A stretch of DNA of 64,000 bases from Henricia sp. BOLD:AAB3569 (lineage: Eukaryota > Echinodermata > Asteroidea > Spinulosida > Echinasteridae). The notes beneath the pieces were generated by a model. It was not told the DNA's origin. It saw nothing but the letters and a program-made list of their open reading frames with translations, and searched no databases. Positions 34,514 to 46,700 of this stretch are shown here, piece by piece; position 1 is the stretch's first letter, and every line of letters starts with the position of its first letter. The position numbers were made by a program, and so were the translations under genes. Location: NCBI GenBank assembly GCA_037783545.1, contig JBBELK010000372.1:186001-250000 (forward strand), read 5' to 3'.

Positions 34514-34759
34514 TAGCCTTTTAGAAGTATGGCGGGACAAAAGGAGAGGGCGCAATTTTATTTGGGTATGAATTTTTTTATCAATTGTATTTCTTTCCAA
34601 AAACTTGATTTACATGTTGTAATTATAATACATAGACAGAATTATAAATAAAATTAATAAGTGTAAAGTGAAAAACTGAGTTATTTTGCATTTTAGTCGA
34701 TTTTATACCCACTGCAAAGTGCGCCCTCCTATTGTGTCCGCCATACTTCAAAAAGGCTA
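34514..34759. mobile_element. MITE at the 5' edge of the Ly-6 exon 2
   Basis: The ends are TAGCCTTTTTAGAAGTATGG and inverse, followed by an inverted GGAGGGCGCA block; the target is TA. Partial copies are at 37040-37135 and 46225-46330. Confidence 0.8.
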
Positions 34760-34769
34760 ATAGGCCCAA

Positions 34770-36043
34770 CACTGAAAACATTATCTAGTCAATCACAGTG
34801 GAAAATTAGTCAAACAAGGGCAAAATTATTAGTCATGTATACAATTTGTCAGTTGACAACTTTTTGTTGGCGCATGACAAATCTTTGTTGGTGCATGACA
34901 AATTAAAACTGTTGCAGGACAAATTAATATTAGCGGAAGACTAATCTAAACGACTGACAAATGTGATGATCGTCTTTTGACTAATTTGTATTGTCACGTA
35001 AAACAAGAACTGACGATTTATTTTCCCATGACTAATTGCATGACTAACTTTTGATTGCATTACTAATGGCAAGAATAATGCAGCCGAAACTCATGACTAA
35101 TTTAATTAGTCATGAGTTTTGGCGGGATTATTCTTTACATTGATAATGTAATAAAAGGTTAGTCATGAAATCAGTCGGGGGAAATGAATCTTCAGTTCTT
35201 GTTTTCGTGCAGCTGTGCGACGCCATTACATGCGAACCGCACCGTAAAATGAGTTCGTGTTTGACTGGACTAAACATTCTGTGACGTTACTCTGGAAAGG
35301 TAGGCCTAAGAATTGTGCGGGACTCTGAGATTTCTAAGGCAATAATTGGTTTGCATGTTTCAAACTATGGCGTGTGTCGGAGTAAAGACATGGTTGAGGC
35401 CGTGCTTTGGGTCTCAACATCCGTGTATTGACACAAATAGTCATGATCTATAAGGACAACTCAGTACGTATTCGTAATGTTAGGTCAGCCCAGGTTAGAC
35501 TCCTTTTCTCGCTGCAGTTAGAAGTAAGTTTATAAAATGAGCTACGAATAGTAACTGGAAGTTTTCCTGGGTACATCGTTGCCTCTTCCATTGTTGTTGT
35601 CCCCATTATCGTCATCAAAGTGCGGATGTCTTTGTTGCATTAACACAACACACCGTGCAGTCATTGCACGTATTTTGCGTAGGCCTATTTCAGTACGTTA
35701 TACGAAACACACCGTATATTGCACGTGACAAAGTAAGTTTGTCAGGCTGACTAACTGACATTACTCATTAATTTTACTGCAGGACTAATTAATTTTCCTG
35801 CAAGACTAATAATTTGTCTGCAGGACTAATAATTTTGTGTGCAAGACTAATTAATTTTTCCGCATGACTAATTAATTTTGCCGCATGACTAATCATTTTT
35901 TAAATTAGGCAAATAAGACCCTTTTTCATGACTAATTAAAATTAGTCAATTCGAACCACGTATGACTAATTGGAAATTAGTCAAATAAGACACAGAGTAT
36001 GACTAATTTTTTTGTGTCAATTGACGAAATAAAGTTTTCAGTG
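34770..36043. mobile_element. 1274-bp element rich in TGACTAAT motifs
   Basis: The ends are CACTGAAAAC and inverse GTTTTCAGTG. Subterminal parts carry many copies of ATTAGTCA or TGACTAATT (about 34800-35060 and 35750-36015). An inner hairpin with GAAAACAAGAACTGA and inverse spans 34995-35210. The middle 35215-35740 is unique. It has no long open frame, and such motif clusters may bind a transposase supplied in trans. Confidence 0.75.
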
Positions 36044-36049
36044 AAGGTG

Positions 36050-36720
36050 GTCTCGAAGCCATGACTATGCCCCGAGGCGGAAGCCGAGGGGCATAGTCAT
36101 GAGATCACAGAGGGCCTATAATTTTAACCATGACCCGAACAAATGCAGTCAATTTTGTTCTATTGAATGTGTAGTCCATCAAGTTTCCATTTCGGAAGCA
36201 ATTGGTACATGGTCTACGGCGGAAAGTTTGGTAGTTACAGGCAAATACCATTATTTCACCTGACATTTTTCACTGTTTCATCACTTCATCGTGTACGAGA
36301 TCAAAACGACCATATGCAGCATGATATGTGGCAAACGGACTTCCCCCTACCATTGTTCCCCTATTGTGTCTCAAACATCCAAGGAATTTCCAAGGAATTC
36401 CTTTCAGTTTTTAGGGGGAATTGGTGCGTTAACAAAAGGGAAGAGTGTGTTGAGGTATAGGGGCGTTAGGGGGTAGTCACCCTGCCACATATCGTGCTGG
36501 GTATAAAAACGACTTCGAGATTCCGCCATTGCCGTACCGGCCTGCATGTAGCACGTAGCTGCACAGTTGGTGCACAGCTAAAACTATGCTATATACACGC
36601 GACGCACGCGTTCGGAACCCGTTAAACTGATGCTATGCGCGCGCGGCGCCTAGATAATTGAATGCGCTCACTTTTAACTAATCAGATGACAGGAATCTAC
36701 ACATGAGGTATATAATGAAA
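36050..36720. mobile_element. Repeat also present in inverse at 45120-45610
   Basis: GGTGGTCTCGAAGCCATGACTATG and the hairpin CCCCGAGGCGGAAGCCGAGGGG open it. ATTCCGCCATTGCCG and GAACCCGTTAAACTGA lie further in. All recur in inverse order and orientation in 45120-45610, about 9 kb away and next to SPFH gene 2. Confidence 0.7.
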
Positions 36721-37194
36721 CATTACCCCGAGGTGTTGGATTATTGGGATGATTTTCCGAGAGATAGTTTGAATTATGTTGTCTTTTACAAAGTAAAGAC
36801 GCATGCAAAACAAAATTATACAGCCAACTTGAAGGATTATAAACGTTTCAGCAAGTTGGAGAAAATAGTGGAATTGTGCACATAAATTTGCATTAGAATA
36901 AAAATCTTGATTTCAGTCGCACCCCCCAAAAAAGAAAATCCATCTTTTTATTACTTTATTAAACCGAATGAGTATTGTAGTTGCATACTGCATAGCACAC
37001 GTTTCATTGATAAAAACACAATTTCAGGGGCCCTCCAATAAAGTGAAAAACTGAGTTATTTTGCATTTTAGTCGATTTTATACCCACTGCAAAGTGCGCC
37101 CTCCTATTGTGTCCGCCATACTTCAAAAAGGCTAATGGAAGCAATGGACATAAAAACTGTTTTACATGTCTACTTCTTGCCTGTGCAAAGGCTA

Positions 37195-39036
37195 TAATAG
37201 CCTTGTCCAAGTATGTGATCGTAATGCACCTATCAATTGTTTCCCCACCCCTCCCGGGCTGCCCCCACCCAAGAGGTGGGGATTGTCACTTTTCGCGTGA
37301 CAAAATCCCCACCCCTGGGGCACAATTATATATTTAGGAGACAAAAATCCCCACCCTCGGGTGCAAAACATGTATTTCAACATGTATTTCAATGGGTCAA
37401 AATTCCCACCCTGGGGCACGAAAAAAAGTGGGGGGAGGGGTGGGGGAAACAATTGATAGGTGCATAAGCTTGTCTCACGATGGTCGCTGGCAAAATATAG
37501 GCCCGTATATAGAGCTAAATCCCAGCGCGGTGGCATCATTAGCGACCTCACGCGGTGAACTGTAGCCAGCGAATAGGCTGGTTACCGGAATATCATGGTC
37601 TGAAAACCAGACTCACGCGCGAGGCTAAATCACAGCCTTGTTCTTTTTGTACACGACGTGTTTTATAGGCGGGACTCTTTATGCAAATTTGTCAAAGAGA
37701 GTACCGAGACGTTAAAGCTCATTCGTTAATGGTTGTTTTGACAGAACAATACGGTGCTGTTTGAAAAATAGCAGATTTTCCGTACGTATACCCAGTTAGT
37801 AAGTTCACAAACACGTCATACCTTTACAGAAAATGTGTGAGCATGGTGAGGGCTATCTTCTGGTCTTTGTGAAAGTCATCAATTTGCAATTTGTGGGCTG
37901 CATAATTCAAACTACTGTTGATTTCCTAAGTTGTAACACTACCGGTTCTTTTCAGAACCACACATATACAAAAGATATTCACATGGTGCTACCGTAAACC
38001 CATACACACTACGTAATGATGTCGTCATATTGCATCATGATCAGAGACATGGAGAGATATTAATCATGTACACATTCACACTGTACACTAAACATGTACA
38101 AGCGTTAATGCTTGCAAACCGGTCACACGCACTATTTGACCCGAGGGTCAAACTATAGTGAGCTCTGATTGGATGTTATGTAAGATATAAATAAGTAATT
38201 GCGTCGGATTTCCAACGCATATATAAAGAAACGCATAAAGCTAGGTTCATACTTCTCCGCCGAACTCACTCGCCGCATACTCGCCGCACTTTCGCCGAGT
38301 GTTAGAGTACAGAAGCGATGACGTCACAAAAAACTTTTTTTACATTTCAGCGTTTTGGATACCATGTATCGGTGGAGCATGATGAAAAACATCCACAGCC
38401 CAAATTTGGTGGGAATCGGTTCAGTAGGGCCCGAGATATGGCCGCATGAATACATAATTAGCCCCATTGAAATCAGTGTAAATTGGCCTGGTTCCAAAAG
38501 TTACGATCCAGGCCAATTTACACTGATTTCAATGGGGATAATTAGGTATTCATGCGGCCATATCTCGGGCCACCATGAACCAATTCATGTCAAATTTGAT
38601 GTGTTAGGGTTTTTCATCATGTTCTACCGAAATATGGTCATAAAAATGCTGAAATGCAAAAAAGAAAATTTGATGACGTCACACTTCGGCTGTCTATACT
38701 GACCGCGCACTGTTGAACTTGTTTGACCCTACTCGGCGGACAAAATTTCCGTTCCGCATGTAGGTCGCCGAGCGAGTATGAATTGGGCTCAACACGTCGT
38801 GTACAAAAATAACAAGGCTGTGATTTAGCCTCGCGCGTGAAGTCTGGTTTTCAGACCAAGATATTCCGGTATAACCAGCCTATTCACTGGCTACAGTTAA
38901 CCGCTTGAGGTCGCTAATAATGCCACCGCGCTGGGATTTAGCTCTAGTACTAAAGTAGTAGTCAAATACGGGGCTAGATTTTGCCAGCGATCATTGCAAG
39001 ACAAGCTCACGCACTTGGACAAGGCCAAGGCTATTA
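37195..39036. mobile_element. 1.84-kb transposon with long inverted ends and nested insertions
   Basis: Left AATAGCCTTGTCCAAGT to about 37660 is the inverse of about 38795 to ACTTGGACAAGGC at 39036: AGGCTAAATCACAGCCTTGT, GAAAACCAGACT, CGCTGGCTACAG, TAGCGACCTC. A related copy lies at 53304-54345. Inserted into it are a 241-bp MITE (37224-37464) and, in the middle, a GCCGAGCGAGTATGAA-ended element (about 38242-38790) containing a further large inverted repeat (38370-38630). It occupies part of intron 1 of the Ly-6 remnant. Confidence 0.75.
37224..37464. mobile_element. MITE nested in the 1.84-kb transposon
   Basis: The ends are ATGCACCTATCAATTGTTTC and inverse GAAACAATTGATAGGTGCAT. CCCCACCC-type repeats fill the interior. 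The copy at 53304 shows the empty site: GTCCAAGTCTGTGACATAAGC. Confidence 0.85.
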
Positions 39037-39359
39037 AGGAAATGAACACTAACAGAACTTGACGTCATGTCTTTGGTTTTTTTGTGGCCGTCAGCCTTCA
39101 TGTTTCACCCAGAATATTAATTAAATGAAAAAAGACGAAACGCCACGAAGCCATAAAATAAAAATATTAAATAAAATACACGTTACTTTGTAACTGCCAA
39201 GTCAAGACTGCACATGGTAGACATGTACAGGAATGTAATCCGTTAGGGGCTTAACATGCATTACGAACTGTTTATGCCTAAGTTTTCGCTATTTAACTCG
39301 ATTGATTGCTTACCGGTTAACGTAACAAGGAGAACAGCGAAGAGCCACTTCATATTGTT

Positions 39360-41400
39360 CTTTAACAGTTAACGGCTGTTTTAATTCTGGAACAGAAACA
39401 AGAACACACATGAATTTCAGACGTTTTTCATATACGATAGATCACTTGGCGGGCAGTCAGTGTATGTACATTGTAGCACTGGGGTTATAACAAACAATTT
39501 TTTTTACGGTTTCTGCTACATTTGGCTTTGCTCATATATACAGGTCATAGAGTTGTATAAGCCGTGTACAAAGCGGCCGGCCCACCGTGTGCATGGTGCT
39601 CTATGGTGGTGCTCCAGGTGCCATGTTAATGCCGTGGCAACTATACTCGCGAAAAGTACCTGGATGACCACGTGTTTGCATGTGTACGCGTGGCGATTTT
39701 TCTCGGTATTTTTCAACATATTTTGGTCTGTAATCCTCATTCCAAAATAGGAAATACTGTTAGTACTACTTTATAGCATGCATTTACTTCTTACTTTTCT
39801 TTTGGATTTTGAATTGAAATAAATGCCATGTCCACAGTCAAGTTAAATATCTTGTTTTGTACGATGTACATGTATACGGTAACCGAGTTTTGTATCACGA
39901 TGGTGTTGTGGTTTCGCCATAACCTGATAACATGCAAATGCTATATTACGGCAGCCGTAAATGAATTTCAAAGTGCTATTTTCACAGCAAGAAAACTTTA
40001 TTTTTCCATTCAAAATCCAACACGATTTCCAAATCCAGCCACGATTACCAAATAAAACAAATTTTCCTTTTATGAATGTCAATGGGCCTGGTACTACGTG
40101 TGAAACTATAGTGGTCACCTAAGGGACCGACCAAATGTGGCCCAAATAAACAGTTGGCCTTTATATGCCGGTGCAGTGGGCACATGCATGGATATACAAA
40201 CAATGCATGTGTATTGCTGAAAAACAGCTAAAGGTGAAGTGTATGAAATAGTCCCTCGTTAAAAAGTTGAAATTTGTTAAGTTTTTAATAACAATTTAAA
40301 GCTCCTCATAAAATTGTCAACAGTAGGTTAATTGATTCATTGAGGCAATTTACTGTATGTGGCCAGATTATCCACAGAATCAACTTGGGTGGAACGTGTT
40401 TTTTGTGATTCTGTGATGTTCAGGAAGTCGTTTTACGCTTCACGTTGTTTTTTCCCCCCAATGTCGAAGAATGGAAGATCCACTGATCACGCACCGCCAC
40501 CAAGCATGCTTGTCGAAGCTCGATATTACATATAAGAGAACAGCATTCTAATTGTAGCAAGGGAAACTTGAGGTCCCAGTTGTTGTTGTTGTTGTTTTCA
40601 ATACTTATTTATGCAAGGTGTTGTACTGTAATTAATGTTTTATTAGATTTAAACAGCATCAATACTGTACAGTTTAAGAAACAAGAGCACTGGAAGCAAC
40701 TACTGAATTACACTGCATTCGTAAAGACAGATTACATGATTCGTAAACTTTTAAAAACAGTATTACATAACTAAAAACATAATGTTGATTAACTGCCTTG
40801 TAGAAATTTCAGCCACATAGATGCAGTAATACTTTAGAAAACCTGAAAATCCATGCACGGTATTTGGGTTGACTGGATGGTAACTAAAAGTATGTCTGCA
40901 GACAACCTTTTTTAAACAACCACCTTCAGTTGGCAATTTCTCCCAAAAGGTACCTTTTTACACGAAAAGATTTGGTATTTGTTACCATTGCTTTCAACAC
41001 TTTCAGTCGGGTTTTTCTTGTGAACAGTCATAAAGTAAAATTTTGCAATTATGTATTGGGGCTTTAATGCGGCCAATGTCTAACATGACAAGTATATAAC
41101 AGGCTAGGCTATGATATCTCTTTCTACTTTTATGAGCATAAGTTAGACTCCAGTAAGAAATTTTAAGTGTGTATTTTTTATCAGTATAAAAAGGCGCCGG
41201 AAAGCGATGTAAATTAAGAACAATCTGTCCAGACGTTGTGGTATTGTTAATGAGATTAATAAATTGGTTGTATTTATTTATCTGATGTAGTTTTGCATGG
41301 TGGATTTTTTGTTTTGTTTCTTCGTTTTTTGCTCCTTTGGGAAATTCCACACGAGTCTGTGGTTGAAGCCGTCATAGCCGTATCTAGAGATTGTTAATTC
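39360..41400. other. No gene recognised; family A copy
   Basis: A family A MITE lies at 40727-41076. A short GTT repeat lies near 40580. The rest is AT-rich with no supported exon. Confidence 0.5.
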
Positions 41401-41439
41401 GGGTTTGTTTTGCCCTTGGCCTTACCCGACGTAATTATT

Positions 41440-41570
41440 AACACTGTATACTCAGTGCTTTCCCCGAGACACTATGAAAAACTTCATATCGTGCTCGGGT
41501 GGGACTCGAACCAACGACCTCCTGCCAACAAGGCAGACGTCTTAACCACTCGACCATCGAGCTAGCCGGT
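41440..41570 (-). tRNA. tRNA-like SINE copy
   Basis: On the - strand, GATGGTCGAGTGGTTAAGAC (A box) and CTGCC/GGCAG (anticodon-like stem) are followed by GGTTCGAGTCCCACCCGAGC (B box). Next to it is the shared flank CAGTGCTTTCC CCGAGACACTATG. It is a member of the same family as 1632-1698, without the palindromic second half, and probably not a functional tRNA. Confidence 0.45.
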
Positions 41571-41599
41571 GTTGAATGGCCGGTTCGAATCATTTCGCA

Positions 41600-43780
41600 A
41601 CGGGGATCGCAATTAATCAGTAGCCTAATTGATTTAGCTTGTGTCGGGGAGAATGAATGTTAATTCGGGTTTCTTTTGCCCTTACCTGACGTAATTATTA
41701 ACACTGTATACTCATTGTCATAATTGGTATCATAGAACGAATCTTTAAACCCATCCAGTAGAATTGCTCTTTTGAGCTGCAGCTTATAGCTGATCCTCCT
41801 TCGTCAGAATAGGATATTTTTAGGGAATGAAGAAGCGAGTTTCAGTTAATCAAGGGAGCAGTATAAAAAAAGACACTGTGGTAAGGAAGTACAATCTGTA
41901 CATTTTTGTCATACAAAGTTAATTTAGCTTTGTTTACAAAAGTAGCCCCTGTTTAGTCAGGCGTGAATTTCTCAACATGATGACGACGTTAATGAAAACA
42001 TGAAGCCTATGTCTACCAATATGTGTAAGGAAATTTTCTAAATGTAGTAAACAAGGCATATTATCTACAATTTTACGAGTGTATACCTTTTTATGATACA
42101 CCCTGTAGAAATACAACAAATATCTCAGTTGACTGTGCCCAAAACTATACAATATTCGAATTAAAGAACAGTGTTTTACATACCTTACGTCACAGGCAAT
42201 AGAAAAGCAAGACCACCATAGCTGACAGTGGCTACACATATACTATCCAGATTTTCAGCGAGTGCACTACAGCGTTAGATTACGGAAGCGGAAAGATAAA
42301 GTATATTCCGGATGAGTCTATAGCTTTATTAACCCGAAACAAAGGAGAATGTGAACCAAGGTTTAACCTGTTGAGTTCCTGTGGTTTTAGACTGAGGGAA
42401 CAAAACGTCGTGTTCTTGCAGTGTTACAAAATGTATTTTAAAGATAGAGTAGGCATGCATGATTGGTAAACTGTTTAAAAGAGCGTTATTCCCACTCGTA
42501 ATTACTAATTACAGAGAAAACAGCCTTGTATAAATTTCAGCTACATAGATGCAGTAATACTATAGAAAACCTCAAAAATCCATGCGTATATTTTTGTGTG
42601 TGAACATATTTTAAAACGTTGTCTGCAGACAACTTTTTTAAAAACCCTACTTTCAGTTGGCAATTTCTCCCACAAAGGTACCATTTTACACGGAAAAAAA
42701 ATCATGTGGTGTTGGAATCGACACTTTTAGTCGTTTTTTTCGATGTCAACTCAAGTAAAATTTTGGGTAACTGCAAAATGATGTATGGAAAAACCTCACT
42801 CAAATGGAAGATGTAGAAGTGGTTCCAACTGTCCAATGCAATGATTCTGCCCAAGTTATCTTTTCACGAGAACACGATAATTATTGAAGATGAATTTATA
42901 TGAATGCGTGTGCACAAGTATGTTTTTTAACCTAGCCTCCCTCGTGTGAACGGAACTGGGCCTCTGGTCAGGGTTTCGTTTATATAAAGGAACTCTAACG
43001 AAGATAAACGCCTGTTACTCGCACACAATGGAATGATAAGCGATTCTCTAAATGAAACAACCGTCCGCCATTTTACTCCAATGCCTTGCTTGGACTGGTT
43101 ATACTACTTTCACTAGACTAAGTTAGGCCTACATGAGTTAATTAAGTGGGATACAAGAGAGTGTATGGACCAGGAAGCAGTCTAGGCAAAGCATTGTCTT
43201 GCCTGGAGTAAGCTTTGTATACACAGTCCAGTGTTTAGAGGTCAGTAAATCGACCTCACTCAAATATTTCTCTACCTTTTTCTAGTAAATATATACGCTA
43301 TATATAAAAAAGGTATATACTGCATTTAAGGTGCGTGTGTATACATTTTTTAGCCTTCCAATTTTCCCCATGGGTGTTGAGATTTTGATACCAGATCATT
43401 CGTCATATTTTCCTTATTTGCCATTCTGAAATTTTGCACTCTAAATTTTCGAATTTTCAAGGATATTGTCAAAAAATCGCCGACGTTTTTTAAACTAATT
43501 CATTCGTTCCATAAAACAGTGCAGTGATCACACCAACCTTTTTGTTTCGAATGGAAATTGCAAAAGTTCCTGTTTTCTTCCTATACGGATAGTATTTTAC
43601 ATGACGAAATCCATTTTCTGGAAAAATCTGAACAAGCTAATTTTACACGTTAACTTTTTGTGCCTTATTAGAACACTTTATAGGCGGATAAAAGCTATAC
43701 CGGGCCAATAATATTCAGCACACAAAGGTTCAAGCTAAAGCTGTAAGAAAATCAGGAAACATGGCTTATGTCTTAGTTTT
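41600..43780. other. No gene recognised; family A copy
   Basis: A family A MITE lies at 42445-42800. Segment 43030-43210 holds an inverted CCATTTTACTCCAATGCCTTGC type repeat also seen near 49990-50150. No open frame has a recognisable domain. Confidence 0.5.
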
Positions 43781-43798
43781 TAAATGCGACAGATAGTT

Positions 43799-46700
43799 TT
43801 AAGGAGGAGGCTGCGGCGTACGAAGGCGATCCAAAAGGATATCTGGAAAATCGACAGCGTCCAATCGAAGGACGAGAAGGTCGGCATAGTACGCTCGGTG
43901 CATGGGAGGGCACGGCGCGTCCTGGAGGCAACCAGACTCGCAACCTATACGGGGAACAAACAAAAAAGACTCGTGGTAAAATCTCAATGTGTGGTGCCCG
44001 CCAATGCCAGTCTTTGCTTTGTGATTCTGTACTTTACACCTGCCGCGTGCACCGCATAGCAACAACAAAATAGTCTAGTCAAGTACATGTGAAAGGGTTA
44101 AGGAAGTACGTCCGCACACCAGACACCATTCACGTGACAACGCAAAAAGTTAGTTATCACCGCGTGTAACACCAACTTACACCAGAGTGCTGTTTTGCCA
44201 TTACGTGATACACGAGTCTGCCCCAGTGGCTGACACCACTGCCCGAGCTCGCGGCAGGGTCTCTGGTGTAAGGCTCGGTGTAATGACGTCACCTAGTAAC
44301 CGTGTGGTAGTTGCGAGTATTGAAACACGGCGGACAGTTTGAAATTGCGACGTGAGTACGAACAAAACACAGATTTATGAGGAGGAAATAAAGGTGTAGA
44401 CGCATTTTACCTTAATCAGTTAATGTCTGTGGACTTTAACAGAGTTCAACGTTACCTTTATAGGGCAACGGATTTTGCGTGGCGCCGGCTTCATTTTTTT
44501 CTCGTGGGTCAAACGATAATGTTTATAAAAGCCCCGCCTGTAAACACGGTGTAATTCAGTGTAAGCATCTCGAACACCACTATTGTTGTCAGTGGTACAG
44601 CCCTACCTCGCTGCAGGCTTTGACACCACGGGCGGCAACACGGTCCCCAAAGCATCCGCCTCAGGTCTTCGTACATTTCCCGTCCCACGCCAGTTGGATC
44701 GTTGAGGAACTGAAGTACGGAGAAATCGGGTGCTACTGTCTTAACACGGTCTACGGCGATAAGCCGTATCGTTTCTGGATAGGACGGACCGAAGGTATCT
44801 ATTGCAGCCGCCAAATCTTCCGGTCTGACCGAGTATTGGATTGTGAAATTCAAACGAATCTAGAAAACAAATAAGAAATAAAATTATTGCATTAATTTTT
44901 CACACGAAAGACTTTTAAGACCTGTGGTGTCCTTTTATGTACCTGTCAATTGTAATCCCGGCCCTGGGTGACCCGGGACTAGCGGGGACTGGGCCGGCGA
45001 TGTCCAAGTGGCCCAGCGTGATACTCCCGGCTATATGTCCCCGCTATTGTCCCGGTATAGCGGAGCAACAAACTATCTCCCGGAAAATCATCCCAATCAT
45101 CCAACACATCGGGGTAATTTTGCATTATATACCTCATGTGTAGATTCCTGTCATCTGATTAGTTAAAAGTGAGCGCATTGAATTAGCTAGGCCCCGCGCA
45201 TGGTCAGTTTAACGGGTTCCGAACGCGTGCGTCGCGTGTATATAGCATAGTTTCAGCTGTGCACCAACTGTGCAGCTATACGTGCTACATCAGGCCGGCA
45301 ATGGCGGAATCTCGAAGTCGTTTTTGATCTCGTACATGATGAAAATGTCAGGTGAAATATATGGTATTTGCTGTAATACCAAACTTTCCGCCGTAGACCA
45401 TGTACCAGCTGCTTCCGAAATTGAAACTTGATGGACTACAAATTGTCGGGTCTACTTTTAACCAATCAGATGAAGAAAAAAAATCTACACATTCAATAGA
45501 ACAAAATTGACTGCATTTGTTCGGGTCATGGTTAAAATGTGATCTCATGACTATGCCCCTCGGCTTCCGCCTCGGGGCATAGCCATGGCTTCGAGACCAC
45601 CTTGGGCCTATAACAATGCCCCACATTATGTAGCCTATAGACGGCCGAAGGGTGCCATATAGCAATTGGCTCTAAACTAACATGGGCGTCGGAAAAGTAC
45701 CATTGCAAAAGCAGTGATTTTTAGTGTATAGAGCCAATTGCCTGGGCAACCAACAAAAGATGACGTATTTACTTCGGCAGTTTATTTCCAATCAAAAAGT
45801 GTTTGTATTTATCGAACCTCCAATCTTTGAGAGGTGAGGACTGAGACAAGCGTGGCGACTTCTGTGTGGTTTACGTAACCCAGGCGGGGTGTGGGTGTGG
45901 GTGTGACTGCGGCTTCTTGTGTGGCTATAGCTTCTTGTGTAGAATAAGCCGGCTTTGTTGAAGTGTTGATTTGTTCGGTGGTAACGGCCACATCGGTGCT
46001 TTTATCACGTTTCCGCTGTCGATTCAAGAAAAAACAAAACGAGACCAAGAAGCCCCAGATCAAAGTAAGCAAACTAGACGAGCCTCGTGTCTGTTTGATA
46101 TGCCTTTCGTGGTGGTGTGATTTGTGTTGTGGCGAAAAGTTACAGCAGCACCCACACACGAGAGGCATGTCAAACAGACATGAGAGGCGTCCAGTTTGCT
46201 CACTAATTAAATGGCGCCTTGACGTAATACGGGGTACGGAAATCTTGCGCGCCTATGGGCTATGTCAGCATTTTTTGAAGTATGCGGAAACAATAGGAGG
46301 AGGGCGCACTTGGTTTTGGGTATAAATTCAAAAAAAGTCAACTTAAGACAATGATCCATCCAGCTCCGTGATAAAAGTTTCAATTTAAAGCCCCAATACA
46401 TCATTTGCAGTTACCAAAATGTTTATTTAATCACGAGTTGACAAGAAAACACCGACTGAAATTTTAAGCGTTAGCAATGGTAACAAACACCACATGATTT
46501 TTACCTTTCATTCATTCAACACAAAAACCGTACGTGGATTTGTTTTCAGGTTTTCTGACGTTTTACTGCATCTATGTGGCTGAAATTTCTACAAGGCAGT
46601 TTATCAACATTATTCTTTAGTTATGTAATGCTGTTGTTCCTGATTTTAAAAGTTTTCCCAATCATGTAATCTGTCTTTAAACTAATTGAGAGCGAGAGGA

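Larger units (their letters stand above)
33709..39353 (-). pseudogene. Ly-6/uPAR three-finger GPI-anchored protein gene (damaged)
   Basis: Exon 1 (39314-39353) codes for MKWLFAVLLVTLT, a signal peptide, with donor ACCG|GTAAGC in phase 1, as usual in Ly-6 genes. Exon 2 (34374 to about 34513) begins LDCHEW at the position of the usual LxCYxC. It ends KMSSCFSIGISKFDVCA with donor GCT|GTAAGT. Exon 3 (33709-33918, acceptor TTTCAG, phase 0) starts KTTATLHGVYTVARTC. It holds the diagnostic VCCCNSDFCNG, then a hydrophobic tail ending FAAVFLTM, which fits a GPI signal. Lesions: a MITE (34514-34759) abuts the 5' side of exon 2 and leaves no usable acceptor (the next AG upstream leads to a stop); one extra base near TCGTAAAATG shifts the frame; and the second cysteine of LxCYxC is W. 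The link of exon 1 across about 4.8 kb of repeats is inference. Related proteins sit on the cell surface. Confidence 0.65.

Noticed and set aside
41934..42239. 101-codon frame near a possible small signal-peptide exon (MVVLLFYCL) at about 42210
   Set aside because: The short reading hits a stop before the donor-like GTAAGG and nothing downstream matches; not enough to call an exon.
43784..44059. 91-codon open frame on the + strand
   Set aside because: It is the antisense of exon 4 of SPFH gene 2, whose splice sites and alignment to gene 1 decide the strand.
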